Part shown: positions 28,643-38,655 of the stretch, piece by piece
Layout of the letters: every line of letters starts with the position of its first letter
How positions within the stretch are numbered: the stretch's first letter is position 1
The notes under the pieces: model-generated
Databases searched by the model: none
Seen by the model: only the letters and a program-made list of their open reading frames with translations
Told to the model about the DNA's origin: nothing
Assembly (NCBI GenBank): GCA_022072145.1
Contig: JAJVIG010000023.1
Coordinates: 1 to 64,000 of the forward strand
DNA length: 64,000 nucleotides
Source: Pseudomonadales bacterium
GTDB taxonomy: Bacteria; Pseudomonadota; Gammaproteobacteria; Pseudomonadales; UBA5518
Direction: 5' to 3'
Position numbers and translations under genes: made by a program

Positions 28643-29827
28643 ATGTTCAGGATCCGCACCTTCAACCAGATTTCCGTGCGCGGGCTCGAGCGCTTCAGCC
28701 GCGAGTGCTACGAGGTGGCGAGCGAGATCGGGCACCCCGATGCGATCCTGCTGCGCTCGCACAAGCTGGCGGAGGCGGAGATCGGCGAGTCGGTGAAGGC
28801 GATCGCGCGTGCCGGTGCCGGCTACAACAACATTCCGGTCGGTGCGTGCACCGCGCGCGGCATTCCGGTGTTCAACACGCCGGGCGCGAACGCCAACGCC
28901 GTCAAGGAACTGGTGGCGGCCGCGCTGCTGCTCGCCTCGCGCGGCATCGTCGACGGCATCGCGTTCGTGAATTCGCTGTCGGCCGAGATGCCGGCGGCCG
29001 AGATGGGCGCGCTGCTCGAGAAGGAGAAGAAGCGTTTCGCCGGCAACGAACTGCGCGGCAAGACGCTCGGCGTGGTGGGTCTGGGCGCGATCGGCAGCAA
29101 GGTCGCGCGGCTCGGGCTCGGCCTGGGCATGGAAGTGATCGGCTACGATCCGGCACTGTCGGTCGAGGCGGCCTGGCGTCTGCCGAGCGAGGTGCGACGC
29201 ATGGAGAACCTCGGCTCGCTGTTCCAGCGTGCCGACTTCGTCACGCTGCACCTGCCGGTGCTCGAGTCGACGCGCAACCTGGTCAACGCGGAGACCATCA
29301 CGGCGCTGCGCAAGGGAAGCTGCCTGCTCAACTTCGCGCGCGACGAGATCGTCGACGTCGACGCCGTGGTGCAGGCGCTGGATTCGGGACGCCTCGCGCG
29401 CTACATCACCGATTTCCCGCATCCGCGGCTGCTCGGTCGCACGGACGTGCTGTCGATGCCCCACATCGGCGCCAGCACCGGGGAGGCGGAGGAGAACTGC
29501 GCGATGATGGCCGCCGACCAGCTGCGCGGCTTCCTCGAGCACGGCAACATCCGCAATTCGGTGAACTTCCCCGCGCTCGAGCTCGAACGCACCGGCGGCT
29601 GCCGCCTCGCGATCACCAACCGCAACAAGCCCGGCATGCTCGGCAACATCCTGTCGATCCTCGCCGCCGGCGGTAGCAACGTGGTCGACATGCTCAACCG
29701 CAGCCGCGACGACATCGCGTACAACCTGATCGACGTCGAGGGTTCGCCGGCGGACGAGGTGCTGGGACAGATCCGGGCGGTGGAGGGCGTAGTGAATGTG
29801 CGCCTGATCCCGCCGCCGCGCTGCTGA
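28643..29827 (+). CDS. serA: D-3-phosphoglycerate dehydrogenase
   Basis: GVVGLGAIGSKVARLGLGLGMEVIGYDP, NFARDEIVD, C-terminal ACT-like domain. Confidence 0.9.
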   Translation: MFRIRTFNQISVRGLERFSRECYEVASEIGHPDAILLRSHKLAEAEIGESVKAIARAGAGYNNIPVGACTARGIPVFNTPGANANAVKELVAAALLLASRGIVDGIAFVNSLSAEMPAAEMGALLEKEKKRFAGNELRGKTLGVVGLGAIGSKVARLGLGLGMEVIGYDPALSVEAAWRLPSEVRRMENLGSLFQRADFVTLHLPVLESTRNLVNAETITALRKGSCLLNFARDEIVDVDAVVQALDSGRLARYITDFPHPRLLGRTDVLSMPHIGASTGEAEENCAMMAADQLRGFLEHGNIRNSVNFPALELERTGGCRLAITNRNKPGMLGNILSILAAGGSNVVDMLNRSRDDIAYNLIDVEGSPADEVLGQIRAVEGVVNVRLIPPPRC

Positions 29828-29861
29828 GACGGGTGACGGTCGCGGTTCGGCAACGGATTCC

Positions 29862-30332
29862 GTGGTGGCGCGCCCGGCCGAATTCCATATCGATCGCGAC
29901 GGCGTGTGGCGCTATCGCGGCAGCGTGGTGCAGCGCGAGTCGATGGTGCGCCTGTTCGCCTCGATGCTCGCTTGTCGCGACGGCCGCTACGTGCTGGTCA
30001 CGCCGGAGCAGACGCTGCGCGTCGACGTGGACGATGCGCCGTTCGTGATCGTCGACATGGAATCCACCGGTGAAGGCGAGGCGGCGCAGATCGTGTTCGT
30101 CACCAACCTGGGCGAGCGATTCGCGCTCGGCGCCGGGCATCCGCTGTATCTGTGCGAGGACGCCGCGCGCGGCGAGGTGCGGGCGTACCAGACGACGCGC
30201 GACTCGCTGCCGGCGCTGGTACACCGCAACGTGTTCTACCGGCTGGCGGAACTGGCACGCACCAACGCCGACGGCGTGGCGGGAATCCACAGTGGCGGCC
30301 GGTTCTTCGCGCTGGAATCCACCGCGTCCTGA
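29862..30332 (+). CDS. DUF1285-like protein
   Basis: FHIDRDGVWRYRGSVVQRESMVRLFASML...YVLVTPEQTLRVDVDDAPFVIVD pattern. Confidence 0.7.
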   Translation: MVARPAEFHIDRDGVWRYRGSVVQRESMVRLFASMLACRDGRYVLVTPEQTLRVDVDDAPFVIVDMESTGEGEAAQIVFVTNLGERFALGAGHPLYLCEDAARGEVRAYQTTRDSLPALVHRNVFYRLAELARTNADGVAGIHSGGRFFALESTAS

Positions 30333-30336
30333 GCGC

Positions 30337-30358
30337 GGGCGACGGCTCGCCGTCGCCC
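30337..30358. terminator. GC-rich hairpin between convergent genes, possible bidirectional terminator
   Basis: GGGCGACGG-CTCG-CCGTCGCCC perfect 9-bp stem; no U-tract. Confidence 0.4.
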
Positions 30359-30369
30359 CGGCCGGTGAA

Positions 30370-31998
30370 TCACATATTCGGGTAGTTCGGACCGCCACCG
30401 CCCTCGGGCGTCACCCAGACGATGTTCTGCGTCGGATCCTTGATATCGCAGGTCTTGCAGTGCACGCAGTTCTGCGCGTTGATCTGCAGCCGCTTGCCGC
30501 CACCCGCCGCATCGACGATCTCGTAGACTCCGGCCGGGCAGAAACGCTGGGCCGGCTCGTCGTACAGCGCGAGGTTGTGGCGGATCGGAACCTCCGGATC
30601 GCGCAAGGTCAGGTGACAGGGCTGGTCTTCCTCGTGGTTGGTGTTCGACAGGAACACCGAGGACAGGCGGTCGAAGCTGAGCACGCCGTCGGGTTTGGGG
30701 TATTCGATGCGCTTCGCCTGCGCTGCCGGCTCCAGCTGTTCGTGATCGGGTGCATCGTCGCTGAAGGTCCACGGCAGCTTGCCGTTGAACAGGTTGATGT
30801 CGACGAAGGCGTATGCCGAGCCGAGGATGTTGCCGAAGCGGTGCTGCGCCGGCCCGAAGTTGCGCTGCAGGTGCAGTTCGCGTCCCGCCCAGGAGGCCAT
30901 GAACGCTTCCGTGAAGCCGGACAACTCCTCGCCCTCGCGGCCTTCGCCGGTCAACGCGGCGTGCACCGTCTCGGCGGCGACCAGCCCGCTCTTCATCGCG
31001 GTGTGCGAACCCTTGATCTTGGCGAAGTTCAGCGTGCCGGCGTCGCAACCGATCAGCAGCCCGCCCGGGAAGCTCATGCGCGGCAGCGCCTGTGGTCCGC
31101 CCTTGGTGATCGCGCGCGCGCCGTAGGCGATGCGCTTGCCGCCCTCGAGGTACTGGCGGATCAGCGGATGTTGCTTGTAGCGCTGGAATTCCTCGAACGG
31201 ACTCAGGAACGGGTTGCTGTAGCCAAGATCGGTGATCAGGCCGAGCGAGACCTGGTTGTCCTCGATGTGGTACAGGAAACCGCCGCCGTGCGCGCCGTTC
31301 TGCGCCAGCGGCCAGCCGGCGCTGTGGATCACCAGGCCCTGGCGGTGCCTGGCGGCCGGGATCTCCCACAGCTCCTTGATGCCGATGCCGTAATGCTGCG
31401 TGCCGCGGCCCTTGTCGAGTCCGAAACGCTCGATCAGCTGCTTGCCGAGGTGTCCGCGGCAGCCTTCGGCGAACAGCGTGTACTTCGCGTGCAGTTCCAT
31501 GCCCTGCGTGTAGCTGTCCTTGTGCTCGCCGCTGGCCGAGACGCCGGCATCGCCGGTGGCGACTCCCTTGACGCGCCCGTCGTCGTGGAACAGCACTTCG
31601 GCCGCGGCGAAACCGGGATAGATCTCCACCCCGAGGTTTTCCGCCTGCTGCCCCAGCCAGCGGCAGAGGTTGCCGAGGCTGATGATGTAGTTGCCTTCGT
31701 TGTGCATCGTCTTGGGGATCAGTGCGCCCGGGACGCGGACCGACTTCTGCTCGTCGCGCAGCACGTAGATCTCGTCGCCCTGCACCGGCGTATTGAGGGG
31801 GGCGCCCTGTTCCTTCCAGTCGGGGAACAGTTCGTTCAGCGCGGTGGGTTCGAACACCGCGCCCGAGAGGATGTGCGCGCCGACCTCCGAACCCTTCTCG
31901 ACGACGCAGACACTGAGGTCGATCGAGAGCTGGCGCAAGCGGCATGCCGCCGCCAGGCCCGAGGGGCCCGCGCCGACGATGACGACGTCGTATTCCAT
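30370..31998 (-). CDS. Electron transfer flavoprotein-ubiquinone oxidoreductase
   Basis: MEYDVVIVGAGPSGLAAACRLRQL FAD motif; C-terminal CVHCKTCDIKDPTQNIVWVTPEGGGGPNYPNM 4Fe-4S motif. Confidence 0.95.
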   Translation of the reverse strand: MEYDVVIVGAGPSGLAAACRLRQLSIDLSVCVVEKGSEVGAHILSGAVFEPTALNELFPDWKEQGAPLNTPVQGDEIYVLRDEQKSVRVPGALIPKTMHNEGNYIISLGNLCRWLGQQAENLGVEIYPGFAAAEVLFHDDGRVKGVATGDAGVSASGEHKDSYTQGMELHAKYTLFAEGCRGHLGKQLIERFGLDKGRGTQHYGIGIKELWEIPAARHRQGLVIHSAGWPLAQNGAHGGGFLYHIEDNQVSLGLITDLGYSNPFLSPFEEFQRYKQHPLIRQYLEGGKRIAYGARAITKGGPQALPRMSFPGGLLIGCDAGTLNFAKIKGSHTAMKSGLVAAETVHAALTGEGREGEELSGFTEAFMASWAGRELHLQRNFGPAQHRFGNILGSAYAFVDINLFNGKLPWTFSDDAPDHEQLEPAAQAKRIEYPKPDGVLSFDRLSSVFLSNTNHEEDQPCHLTLRDPEVPIRHNLALYDEPAQRFCPAGVYEIVDAAGGGKRLQINAQNCVHCKTCDIKDPTQNIVWVTPEGGGGPNYPNM

Positions 31999-32318
31999 GG
32001 ATTCTCTGGTCACGGCGGAACTCCAAAAAACGTTTGGACTACAAAGACTTGCGAATGGGCGCGAACGATACACGAGGGGCCGCGGGATTGCAAAGCAAAA
32101 GCCGCGCGCACAGTGCGCGCGCGCGGTTGCGCGGCAGTGCGCGGAAACCCTCGCGCGAGCGCGTTTTTTCGAACGATTCTGCACATTTAGCGGGGTTCCA
32201 TGGCTATTGACCTGCCTGGTGCATCTGCCGACAATACCGCGGCTTTGCACCGGGCGGCGTGTGCGCATCGATCCGCCGGGATTCCCACCAACCCTGTTTC
32301 CGAGCAACCGGAGAGTCC

Positions 32319-33068
32319 ATGAAAGTTCTCGTAGCGGTAAAACGCGTAGTGGATTACAACGTGAAGGTTCGCGCCAAGGCCGACGGCACCGGCGCCGACC
32401 TGGCCAACGTGAAGATGTCGATCAACCCCTTCTGCGAGATCGCGGTCGAAGAAGCCGTGCGACTTAAGGAGAAGGGCGTGGCCACCGAAGTGATCGCGGT
32501 GTCGCTCGGTGACAAGGCCGCGCAGGAGCAGATCCGCACCGCGCTGGCGCTCGGCGCCGACCGCGGCATCCTGGTCGAGACCACCGAGGAACTGCAACCG
32601 CTGGCGGTCGCGAAGTTGCTCAACGCCGTGGTCCAGAAGGAAGGCGTGGAGCTGGTCATCGTCGGCAAGCAGTCGATCGACGGCGACAACAACCAGACCG
32701 GTCAGATGCTGGCCGCGCTGGCGGGCATGTCGCAGGGGACGTTCGCGTCGGAACTCGTGATCGAGAACGGCTCGGCGCGCGTCACGCGCGAGATCGACGG
32801 CGGACTGCAGACGATCGAACTGAAGCTGCCGGCCGTCGTGACCACCGACCTGCGACTCAACGAGCCGCGCTACGCATCGCTGCCGAACATCATGAAGGCC
32901 AAGAAGAAGCAGCTCGACACGCTGACGCCCGCCGAACTGGGCGTCGACGTCGCGCCGCGCGTGCGGGTGCTGAAAGTCACCCCGCCGCCCGAGCGCAAGG
33001 CCGGCATCAAGGTCGGTTCGGTTGCCGAACTGGTGGAAAAACTGCGTAACGAGGCGAAGGTGATCTGA
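32319..33068 (+). CDS. etfB: Electron transfer flavoprotein beta subunit
   Basis: [18 protein letters not shown]...[21 protein letters not shown]. Confidence 0.96.
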   Translation: MKVLVAVKRVVDYNVKVRAKADGTGADLANVKMSINPFCEIAVEEAVRLKEKGVATEVIAVSLGDKAAQEQIRTALALGADRGILVETTEELQPLAVAKLLNAVVQKEGVELVIVGKQSIDGDNNQTGQMLAALAGMSQGTFASELVIENGSARVTREIDGGLQTIELKLPAVVTTDLRLNEPRYASLPNIMKAKKKQLDTLTPAELGVDVAPRVRVLKVTPPPERKAGIKVGSVAELVEKLRNEAKVI

Positions 33069-33997
33069 TGAGCATCCTGGTAATTGCCGAACACGGCAAC
33101 AACGAACTGAAGCCCGCCACCCGCAGCGCCGTCGCCGCGGCGCAGGCGATCGGTGGCGAGATCCACGTGCTCGTGGCCGGCGGCGGCTGCGCCGAGGCGG
33201 CTGCGGCAGCCGCGCGCATCCCCGGCGTGGCCAAGGTGCTGGTGGCCGACAACGAGGCCTACGCGCATCAGCTCGCCGAGAACATGAGCCTGCTGATCGC
33301 CGAACTCGGCGCCGGTTACGACTGCGTGCTCGCGCCGGCGACGACCAACGGCAAGAACGTGATGCCGCGCGTGGCCGCGCTGCTCGACGTCGCGCAGATC
33401 TCCGAGATCACGGCCGTGGTGTCGCCCGACACCTTCCAGCGCCCGATCTACGCCGGCAACGTGATCGCGACCGTACAGGCGCTCGACGCGCGCAAGGTCA
33501 TCACGGTGCGCACCACCGGTTTCGATCCGGTGCCCGCCGAGGGCGGCAACGCGGCGATCGAGGCGGTGGCGGCAGTCAAGGAGTCCGGCCTCGCGCGTTT
33601 CATCGGGGAGGCGGTCGCGAAGTCCGACCGTCCGGAGCTGACGGCGGCGCGGATCGTGGTTTCCGGAGGCCGCGGCATGCAGAGTGGCGATAACTTCAAG
33701 CTGCTCGAGGCGGTGGCCGACAAGCTGAACGCCGCGGTCGGGGCCTCGCGCGCGGCGGTCGACGCGGGCTACGTGCCGAACGACTACCAGGTGGGGCAGA
33801 CCGGCAAGATCGTCGCACCGGACCTGTATATCGCGGTCGGCATCTCCGGTGCCATCCAGCACCTGGCCGGCATGAAGGACTCGAAGGTCATCGTCGCGAT
33901 CAACAAGGACGAGGACGCGCCGATCTTCCAGGTGGCCGACTACGGTCTGGTTGCGGACCTGTTCCAGGCCGTCCCCGAACTCGAGTCGATGCTTTGA
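33068..33997 (+). CDS. etfA: Electron transfer flavoprotein alpha subunit
   Basis: [18 protein letters not shown]...C-terminal [34 protein letters not shown]. Confidence 0.96.
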   Translation: MSILVIAEHGNNELKPATRSAVAAAQAIGGEIHVLVAGGGCAEAAAAAARIPGVAKVLVADNEAYAHQLAENMSLLIAELGAGYDCVLAPATTNGKNVMPRVAALLDVAQISEITAVVSPDTFQRPIYAGNVIATVQALDARKVITVRTTGFDPVPAEGGNAAIEAVAAVKESGLARFIGEAVAKSDRPELTAARIVVSGGRGMQSGDNFKLLEAVADKLNAAVGASRAAVDAGYVPNDYQVGQTGKIVAPDLYIAVGISGAIQHLAGMKDSKVIVAINKDEDAPIFQVADYGLVADLFQAVPELESML

Positions 33998-34012
33998 GGT
34001 CCTGATGCGGAG

Positions 34013-34215
34013 CCGTCCGGGCTGTGCCCGGACGGCCCGGTCCGGGCTGTGCCCGGACGGCCCGTAGGTCCGGGCTGTGCCCGGACATCGTTCGGCCGCA
34101 GGCCGAACCTACGGGAACGCCCGACCGTAGGTCCGGTTTGCAACCGGACACGTTCCCGTTGGTCCGGGCTGTGCCCGGACATCGTTCGGCCGCAGGCCGA
34201 ACTTGCGCGGACATG
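34013..34215. repeat. Cluster of composite palindromic (REP/BIME-like) intergenic repeats
   Basis: GTCCGGGCTGTGCCCGGAC at 34015-34033, 34040-34058, 34068-34086 and 34162-34180; variant GTCCGGTTTGCAACCGGAC at 34131-34149; partner hairpin TTCGGCCGCAGGCCGAA twice. Confidence 0.9.
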
Positions 34216-34239
34216 GTCTGGCCACCGGCGGAACCCCGC

Positions 34240-35406
34240 TCACAGCCGGCTGCGGAAATCCTCGTATCCGAAGCGGCGCACCACGCGCAGCTCGTCGCTT
34301 CGCGAATTCCAGATCGCGATCGACGGCAGGTTGATGCCGTTGAAGGTGCTGGTCTTGACCATCGTGTAGTACGCCATGTCCTCGAACACCAGCCGCTGGC
34401 CGATCGCGAGCGGCTCGGGGAACGCGTAGTCGCCGATCACATCGCCCGCCAGGCAGGTCTGGCCGCCCAGCCGGTACAGGTGGTCGAACTCGCCCTCGGC
34501 GCCGGCACCGGTGATCATGGGCCGATACGGCATCTCGATCACGTCGGGCATGTGGCAGGTGGCCGAGGTGTCGAGGATCGCCTGGTCGATGCCGTTCCAG
34601 CCGAGGTCGAGCACCTCGGAGACGAGCACGCCGCAGTGATAGGCAATCGCCTCGCCGGGCTCCAGATAGACCTCGACGCCGTGGCGTGCGCGGAAATCCC
34701 GGATCAGGCGGATCAGTTCCCCGACCTGGTAGCCGGGCCGCGTGATGTGGTGGCCGCCGCCGAAATTGATCCACTGCATGCGCGGGATCAGGTCGCCGAA
34801 CTTCTGCTCGACCGCGGCGATCGTGCGCGCCAGCGGCGGCAGGTCCTGTTCGCACAGCGTGTGGAAGTGCAACCCGCTCAGCAGGTCGAGCCGCTCGCCG
34901 TGGAATTGCGAGCGCGGCACGCCGAGGCGCGAGCCCGGCGCGCAGGGATCGTAGAGCGCGACCGCCCCTTCCGAGTGTTCCGGGTTGATGCGCATGCCGA
35001 ACTTCAGCCCCGGGCGCTGCAGCCGGGCTTGTTCCAGCAGCGGGGCGAAGCGATCGAGCTGGCCGCAGGAGTTGAACACCACGTGGTCCGAAATCCCGAG
35101 TACCGCGCGCAGATCGGCGGCGGTGAACGCGGCACAGAAAGTGTGCACCTCGCCGCCGAATTCCTCGCGTCCCAGGCGCGCCTCGTGCAGGCCGCTGGCG
35201 CAGGTGCCGGGCAGGTAGCGGCGCACCAGCGGCGCGAGGCTGTACATGGAGAACGCCTTCAGCGCGAGCAGGATCTTCGCGCCGCTCTCGCGCTGCACGT
35301 GCGCGAGCAGTTGCAGGTTCTCCTCGAGCGCGACCTCGTCGACCACGAAACAGGGCGACGGCACGCGCCGCGGATCGAAACGCGCGAAGTGGCGCATCCG
35401 TGGCAC
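34240..35406 (-). CDS. nspC: Carboxynorspermidine/carboxyspermidine decarboxylase
   Basis: SPCFVVDEVALEENLQLLAHVQRESGAKILLALKAFSMY PLP-lysine motif; INFGGGHHITRPGY; next to CASDH. Confidence 0.88.
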   Translation of the reverse strand: MPRMRHFARFDPRRVPSPCFVVDEVALEENLQLLAHVQRESGAKILLALKAFSMYSLAPLVRRYLPGTCASGLHEARLGREEFGGEVHTFCAAFTAADLRAVLGISDHVVFNSCGQLDRFAPLLEQARLQRPGLKFGMRINPEHSEGAVALYDPCAPGSRLGVPRSQFHGERLDLLSGLHFHTLCEQDLPPLARTIAAVEQKFGDLIPRMQWINFGGGHHITRPGYQVGELIRLIRDFRARHGVEVYLEPGEAIAYHCGVLVSEVLDLGWNGIDQAILDTSATCHMPDVIEMPYRPMITGAGAEGEFDHLYRLGGQTCLAGDVIGDYAFPEPLAIGQRLVFEDMAYYTMVKTSTFNGINLPSIAIWNSRSDELRVVRRFGYEDFRSRL

Positions 35407-35407
35407 C

Positions 35408-36601
35408 TCAGTCGAGGCGATCGTCGCGGCGCATCACCTGCCAGGGCAGGCCGTGCATGTTCAGCGCTTCCATGAACGGATCCGGGTCGAACTGCTCCAT
35501 GTTGAACACGCCGGTGCCGCGCCACCGGCCGGTCAGCATCATCTTCGCGCCGATCATCGCCGGCACGCCGGTGGTGTAGGAGATCGCCTGCGACTGCACT
35601 TCGCGATAGCAGGCCTCGTGGTCGCAGATGTTGTAGACGAACACGGTCTTCGGCTTGCCGTCCTTGCTGCCGCGCGCGAGGCAGCCGATGCAGGTGCGCC
35701 CCTTCGTCAGCGGTCCCAGGCTCGAGGGATCGGGCAGCACGGCCTTGAGGAACTGCAGCGGCACGATCTCCTGGCCGTTGTAGAGCACCGGGTCGATGCG
35801 CGTCATGCCGACGTTCTGCAGCACCCGCAGGTGGTTCAGGTAGTTGTCGGAGAACGTCATCCAGAAACGCGCGCGCTTCACCGACGGGAAGTGCTTCACC
35901 AGGGATTCGAGTTCCTCGTGGTACATCAGGTAGATCTTTTTCGGGCCGATGCCCTCGGGGAAATCGAAGGTGCGCGCCACCGCCAGCGGATCGGTTTCCT
36001 GCCACGCGCCGTGTTCCCAGAAGCGCCCGCGCGCGGTGACCTCGCGGATGTTGATCTCGGGGTTGAAGTTGGTCGCGAACGCTTGCCCGTGCTCGCCGGC
36101 ATTGCAGTCGATGATGTCGAGCTCGTCGATCACGTCGAACTCGTGCTTGTGCAGCCAGGCGGTGAACACGTTGGTCACGCCGGGGTCGAAGCCGCTGCCG
36201 AGCAGGCCCATTATGCCGCGGGCGGCGAAGCGCTCGTGGTAGGCCCACTGCCAGCTGTACTCGAACTTCGCCTCGTCCGGCGGCTCGTAGTTCGCGGTGT
36301 CGAGGTAATCGACGCCGGTCTCCAGGCATGCGTCCATGATCGGCAGGTCCTGGTACGGCAGCGCGACGTTGATGACCAGTTCAGGCCGCTCGCGACGGAT
36401 CAGCGCGGCCATCGCCGCGACGTCGTTGGCGTCGACCGCGGCGGTCGCGATCGGGCGCGCGATCTGCGCGGCGATGCGCCGGCACTTCTCCTCGGTGCGG
36501 CTCGCGAGCACGATTTCCGAAAACACCTCGGGCACCTGCGCGCACTTGTGTGCCACGACCTGGCCGACGCCGCCGGCGCCGACGATGATCACCTTCGCCA
36601 T
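35408..36601 (-). CDS. Saccharopine dehydrogenase-like carboxynorspermidine/carboxyspermidine synthase
   Basis: MAKVIIVGAGGVGQVVAHKCAQ Rossmann start; GSGFDPGVTNVFTAWL; adjacent to nspC. Confidence 0.88.
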   Translation of the reverse strand: MAKVIIVGAGGVGQVVAHKCAQVPEVFSEIVLASRTEEKCRRIAAQIARPIATAAVDANDVAAMAALIRRERPELVINVALPYQDLPIMDACLETGVDYLDTANYEPPDEAKFEYSWQWAYHERFAARGIMGLLGSGFDPGVTNVFTAWLHKHEFDVIDELDIIDCNAGEHGQAFATNFNPEINIREVTARGRFWEHGAWQETDPLAVARTFDFPEGIGPKKIYLMYHEELESLVKHFPSVKRARFWMTFSDNYLNHLRVLQNVGMTRIDPVLYNGQEIVPLQFLKAVLPDPSSLGPLTKGRTCIGCLARGSKDGKPKTVFVYNICDHEACYREVQSQAISYTTGVPAMIGAKMMLTGRWRGTGVFNMEQFDPDPFMEALNMHGLPWQVMRRDDRLD

Positions 36602-36617
36602 GGGGGAGGCTCCTGTG

Positions 36618-38600
36618 TCAGTCCTCGAAGTAGGTGTAGCCGCGCAGGCTCGCGCTGAACAGCTCGAGCAGGTTCTGCCGCTCGACCGGCGCGATGCGTC
36701 CGCTGCGCACCGCGCGCTCGGCGGTGCGCCGGAACTGCTCGAGCAACTGCTGCGGCTGGTATTCGACGTAGCTCAGCACGTCGGCGATGCTGTCGCCACC
36801 CATCTCGCGCACGAAGTCGAAGCTGCCGTCGCCGTTGATGCGCACGCTGACCACGTGCGTGTCGCCCATCAGGTTGTGCAGGTCGCCGAGCGTCTCCTGG
36901 TACGCACCGACCAGGAACACCCCGAAGTAGTACGGCTCGCCCTCGCGCAGCGGATGCACCGGCAGCGTCTTCTGCAGCCCGCGCGGATTGATGAAACGAT
37001 CGATCTTGCCGTCCGAATCGCAGGTGATGTCGGCGATGATCGCCTGGCGTGTCGGCTTCTCGCGGTGGCGGTGCACCGGCATCACCGGGAACACCTGCTC
37101 GATCGCCCACACGTCGGGCAGCGACTGGAACACCGAGAAGTTGCCGTAGTAGATGTCGGACAGCGAATCCTCGAGGCCCTCGAGCCCGGGCGGCAGTCGC
37201 TTGGCACCCTGCGATTCGCGCACGATCGAGCGCACGATCTCGAGGAACAGTCTCTCCGACAGCGACAGCGAACGCAGGCGGATCTGGCCGCGCTTGAACA
37301 GGTCGCGGATCTCGTCGCGGTAGTAGACGGCGTCGTTGTAGCACTCCTGGAGGTTCTTCACGCTGACGCTGGCCAGCACCTCCGCCAGGTTGCGGATCAG
37401 CTCATGCTCGGCGGGATCGATCTTTTCCGGGATGTTGCCCGACTCGAAACGCGTGACGTCGAGGATATTGAACAGCAGCACCGAGGAGTAGGCGACGGTC
37501 GCGCGGCCCGATTCGGTCACGATGACCGGATGCGGGATGCCCTCGGGGTCGAGCGTGGTCATGATCGCCTCGACGATGTCCGAGCAGTACTCGTCGAGGG
37601 TGTAGTTCTTGCTGTACTCGAAATTGGTCTGCGTGCCGTCGTAGTCGACCGCGAGTCCGCCGCCGAGGTCCAGGTAGCCGAGCGCGGCGCCTTCCTTCAC
37701 CAGGTCCACGTAGTAGCGGCAGGCCTCGAGCACGCCGCTGCGGATGTCACGGATGTTCGGGATCTGCGAGCCGAGGTGGTAGTGCAGCAGCTGCAGGCAG
37801 TCGAGCATGCCCTGCTCGCGCAACGCATCGACGACCTCGACGATCTGCGAGGTCGTGAGGCCGAACAGGCTGCGGTCGCCGCTGCTCTCGTTCCAGTAGC
37901 CGCCCACCCTGGATGCGAGCTTCACGCGCAGACCGAGGATCGGGCGCACGCCGATGCGCCGCGAGCACTCCAGGATCACCGGCAGCTCGGTCGGGGTCTC
38001 GATCACGAAGGTGCAGCGGTAGCCGAGCTTCAGCGACTGCAGGCCGAGCGTGATGAACTCCTCGTCCTTGTAGCCGTTGCAGACGATATGGCTGGTTTCC
38101 GGGTCGAGGCTGGCGAGTGCGATCAGCAGCTCCGCCTTGCTGCCGGCCTCGAGGCCGTGGCCGTAGCTGGCGCCGAAGCGGGCGATCTCCTCGATCACCT
38201 GGCACTGCTGGTTGACCTTGATCGGGAACACGCCGCGGTAGCAGCCGCGGTAGCCGAGGTTCGCGATCGCGCGTGCAAAAGTCTCGTTGAGCAGCGTGAT
38301 CTGCGAATCGAGCAGGTTCTCGATGCGCAGCAGCACCGGCATCTGTAGCCCGCGCTGCTGCATGCCGGCGATGATGTCCGGGATGCCGACTGCCACACGC
38401 TGGCCGTCCGTCGTGACGCTGACCGTCACCGAGCCGTCGTCGGCCAGATCGAAGTAGCCGGCGCCCCAGGTGCGGATGCCGTAGAGTTCGGCCGCGTCGG
38501 CCGGAGTCCAGTTCGAGTTGCCGTTGGCTTTCAATTTCTGCCTGGTCCTCCGGAGGGCGGTCGGCGGGGTGGGCGCGGATATTGCGTTTCCGGGGTGCAA
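36618..38600 (-). CDS. speA: Biosynthetic arginine decarboxylase
   Basis: GVFPIKVNQQCQVIEEI PLP lysine, GLEAGSKAELLIAL, GGGLAVDYDGT, HPVIVTESGRA; N-terminus uncertain. Confidence 0.94.
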   Translation of the reverse strand: MHPGNAISAPTPPTALRRTRQKLKANGNSNWTPADAAELYGIRTWGAGYFDLADDGSVTVSVTTDGQRVAVGIPDIIAGMQQRGLQMPVLLRIENLLDSQITLLNETFARAIANLGYRGCYRGVFPIKVNQQCQVIEEIARFGASYGHGLEAGSKAELLIALASLDPETSHIVCNGYKDEEFITLGLQSLKLGYRCTFVIETPTELPVILECSRRIGVRPILGLRVKLASRVGGYWNESSGDRSLFGLTTSQIVEVVDALREQGMLDCLQLLHYHLGSQIPNIRDIRSGVLEACRYYVDLVKEGAALGYLDLGGGLAVDYDGTQTNFEYSKNYTLDEYCSDIVEAIMTTLDPEGIPHPVIVTESGRATVAYSSVLLFNILDVTRFESGNIPEKIDPAEHELIRNLAEVLASVSVKNLQECYNDAVYYRDEIRDLFKRGQIRLRSLSLSERLFLEIVRSIVRESQGAKRLPPGLEGLEDSLSDIYYGNFSVFQSLPDVWAIEQVFPVMPVHRHREKPTRQAIIADITCDSDGKIDRFINPRGLQKTLPVHPLREGEPYYFGVFLVGAYQETLGDLHNLMGDTHVVSVRINGDGSFDFVREMGGDSIADVLSYVEYQPQQLLEQFRRTAERAVRSGRIAPVERQNLLELFSASLRGYTYFED

Positions 38601-38655
38601 ATATCAAGCCTGCGAATGATGAATATTTCGTGTCGCCGGCGCGGTTGGCGCCGCA

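Noticed and set aside
34013-34215. CRISPR array at the repeat cluster
   Set aside because: Repeats are palindromic, irregularly spaced and partly nested, without uniform spacers or cas genes; REP/BIME-like elements fit better.
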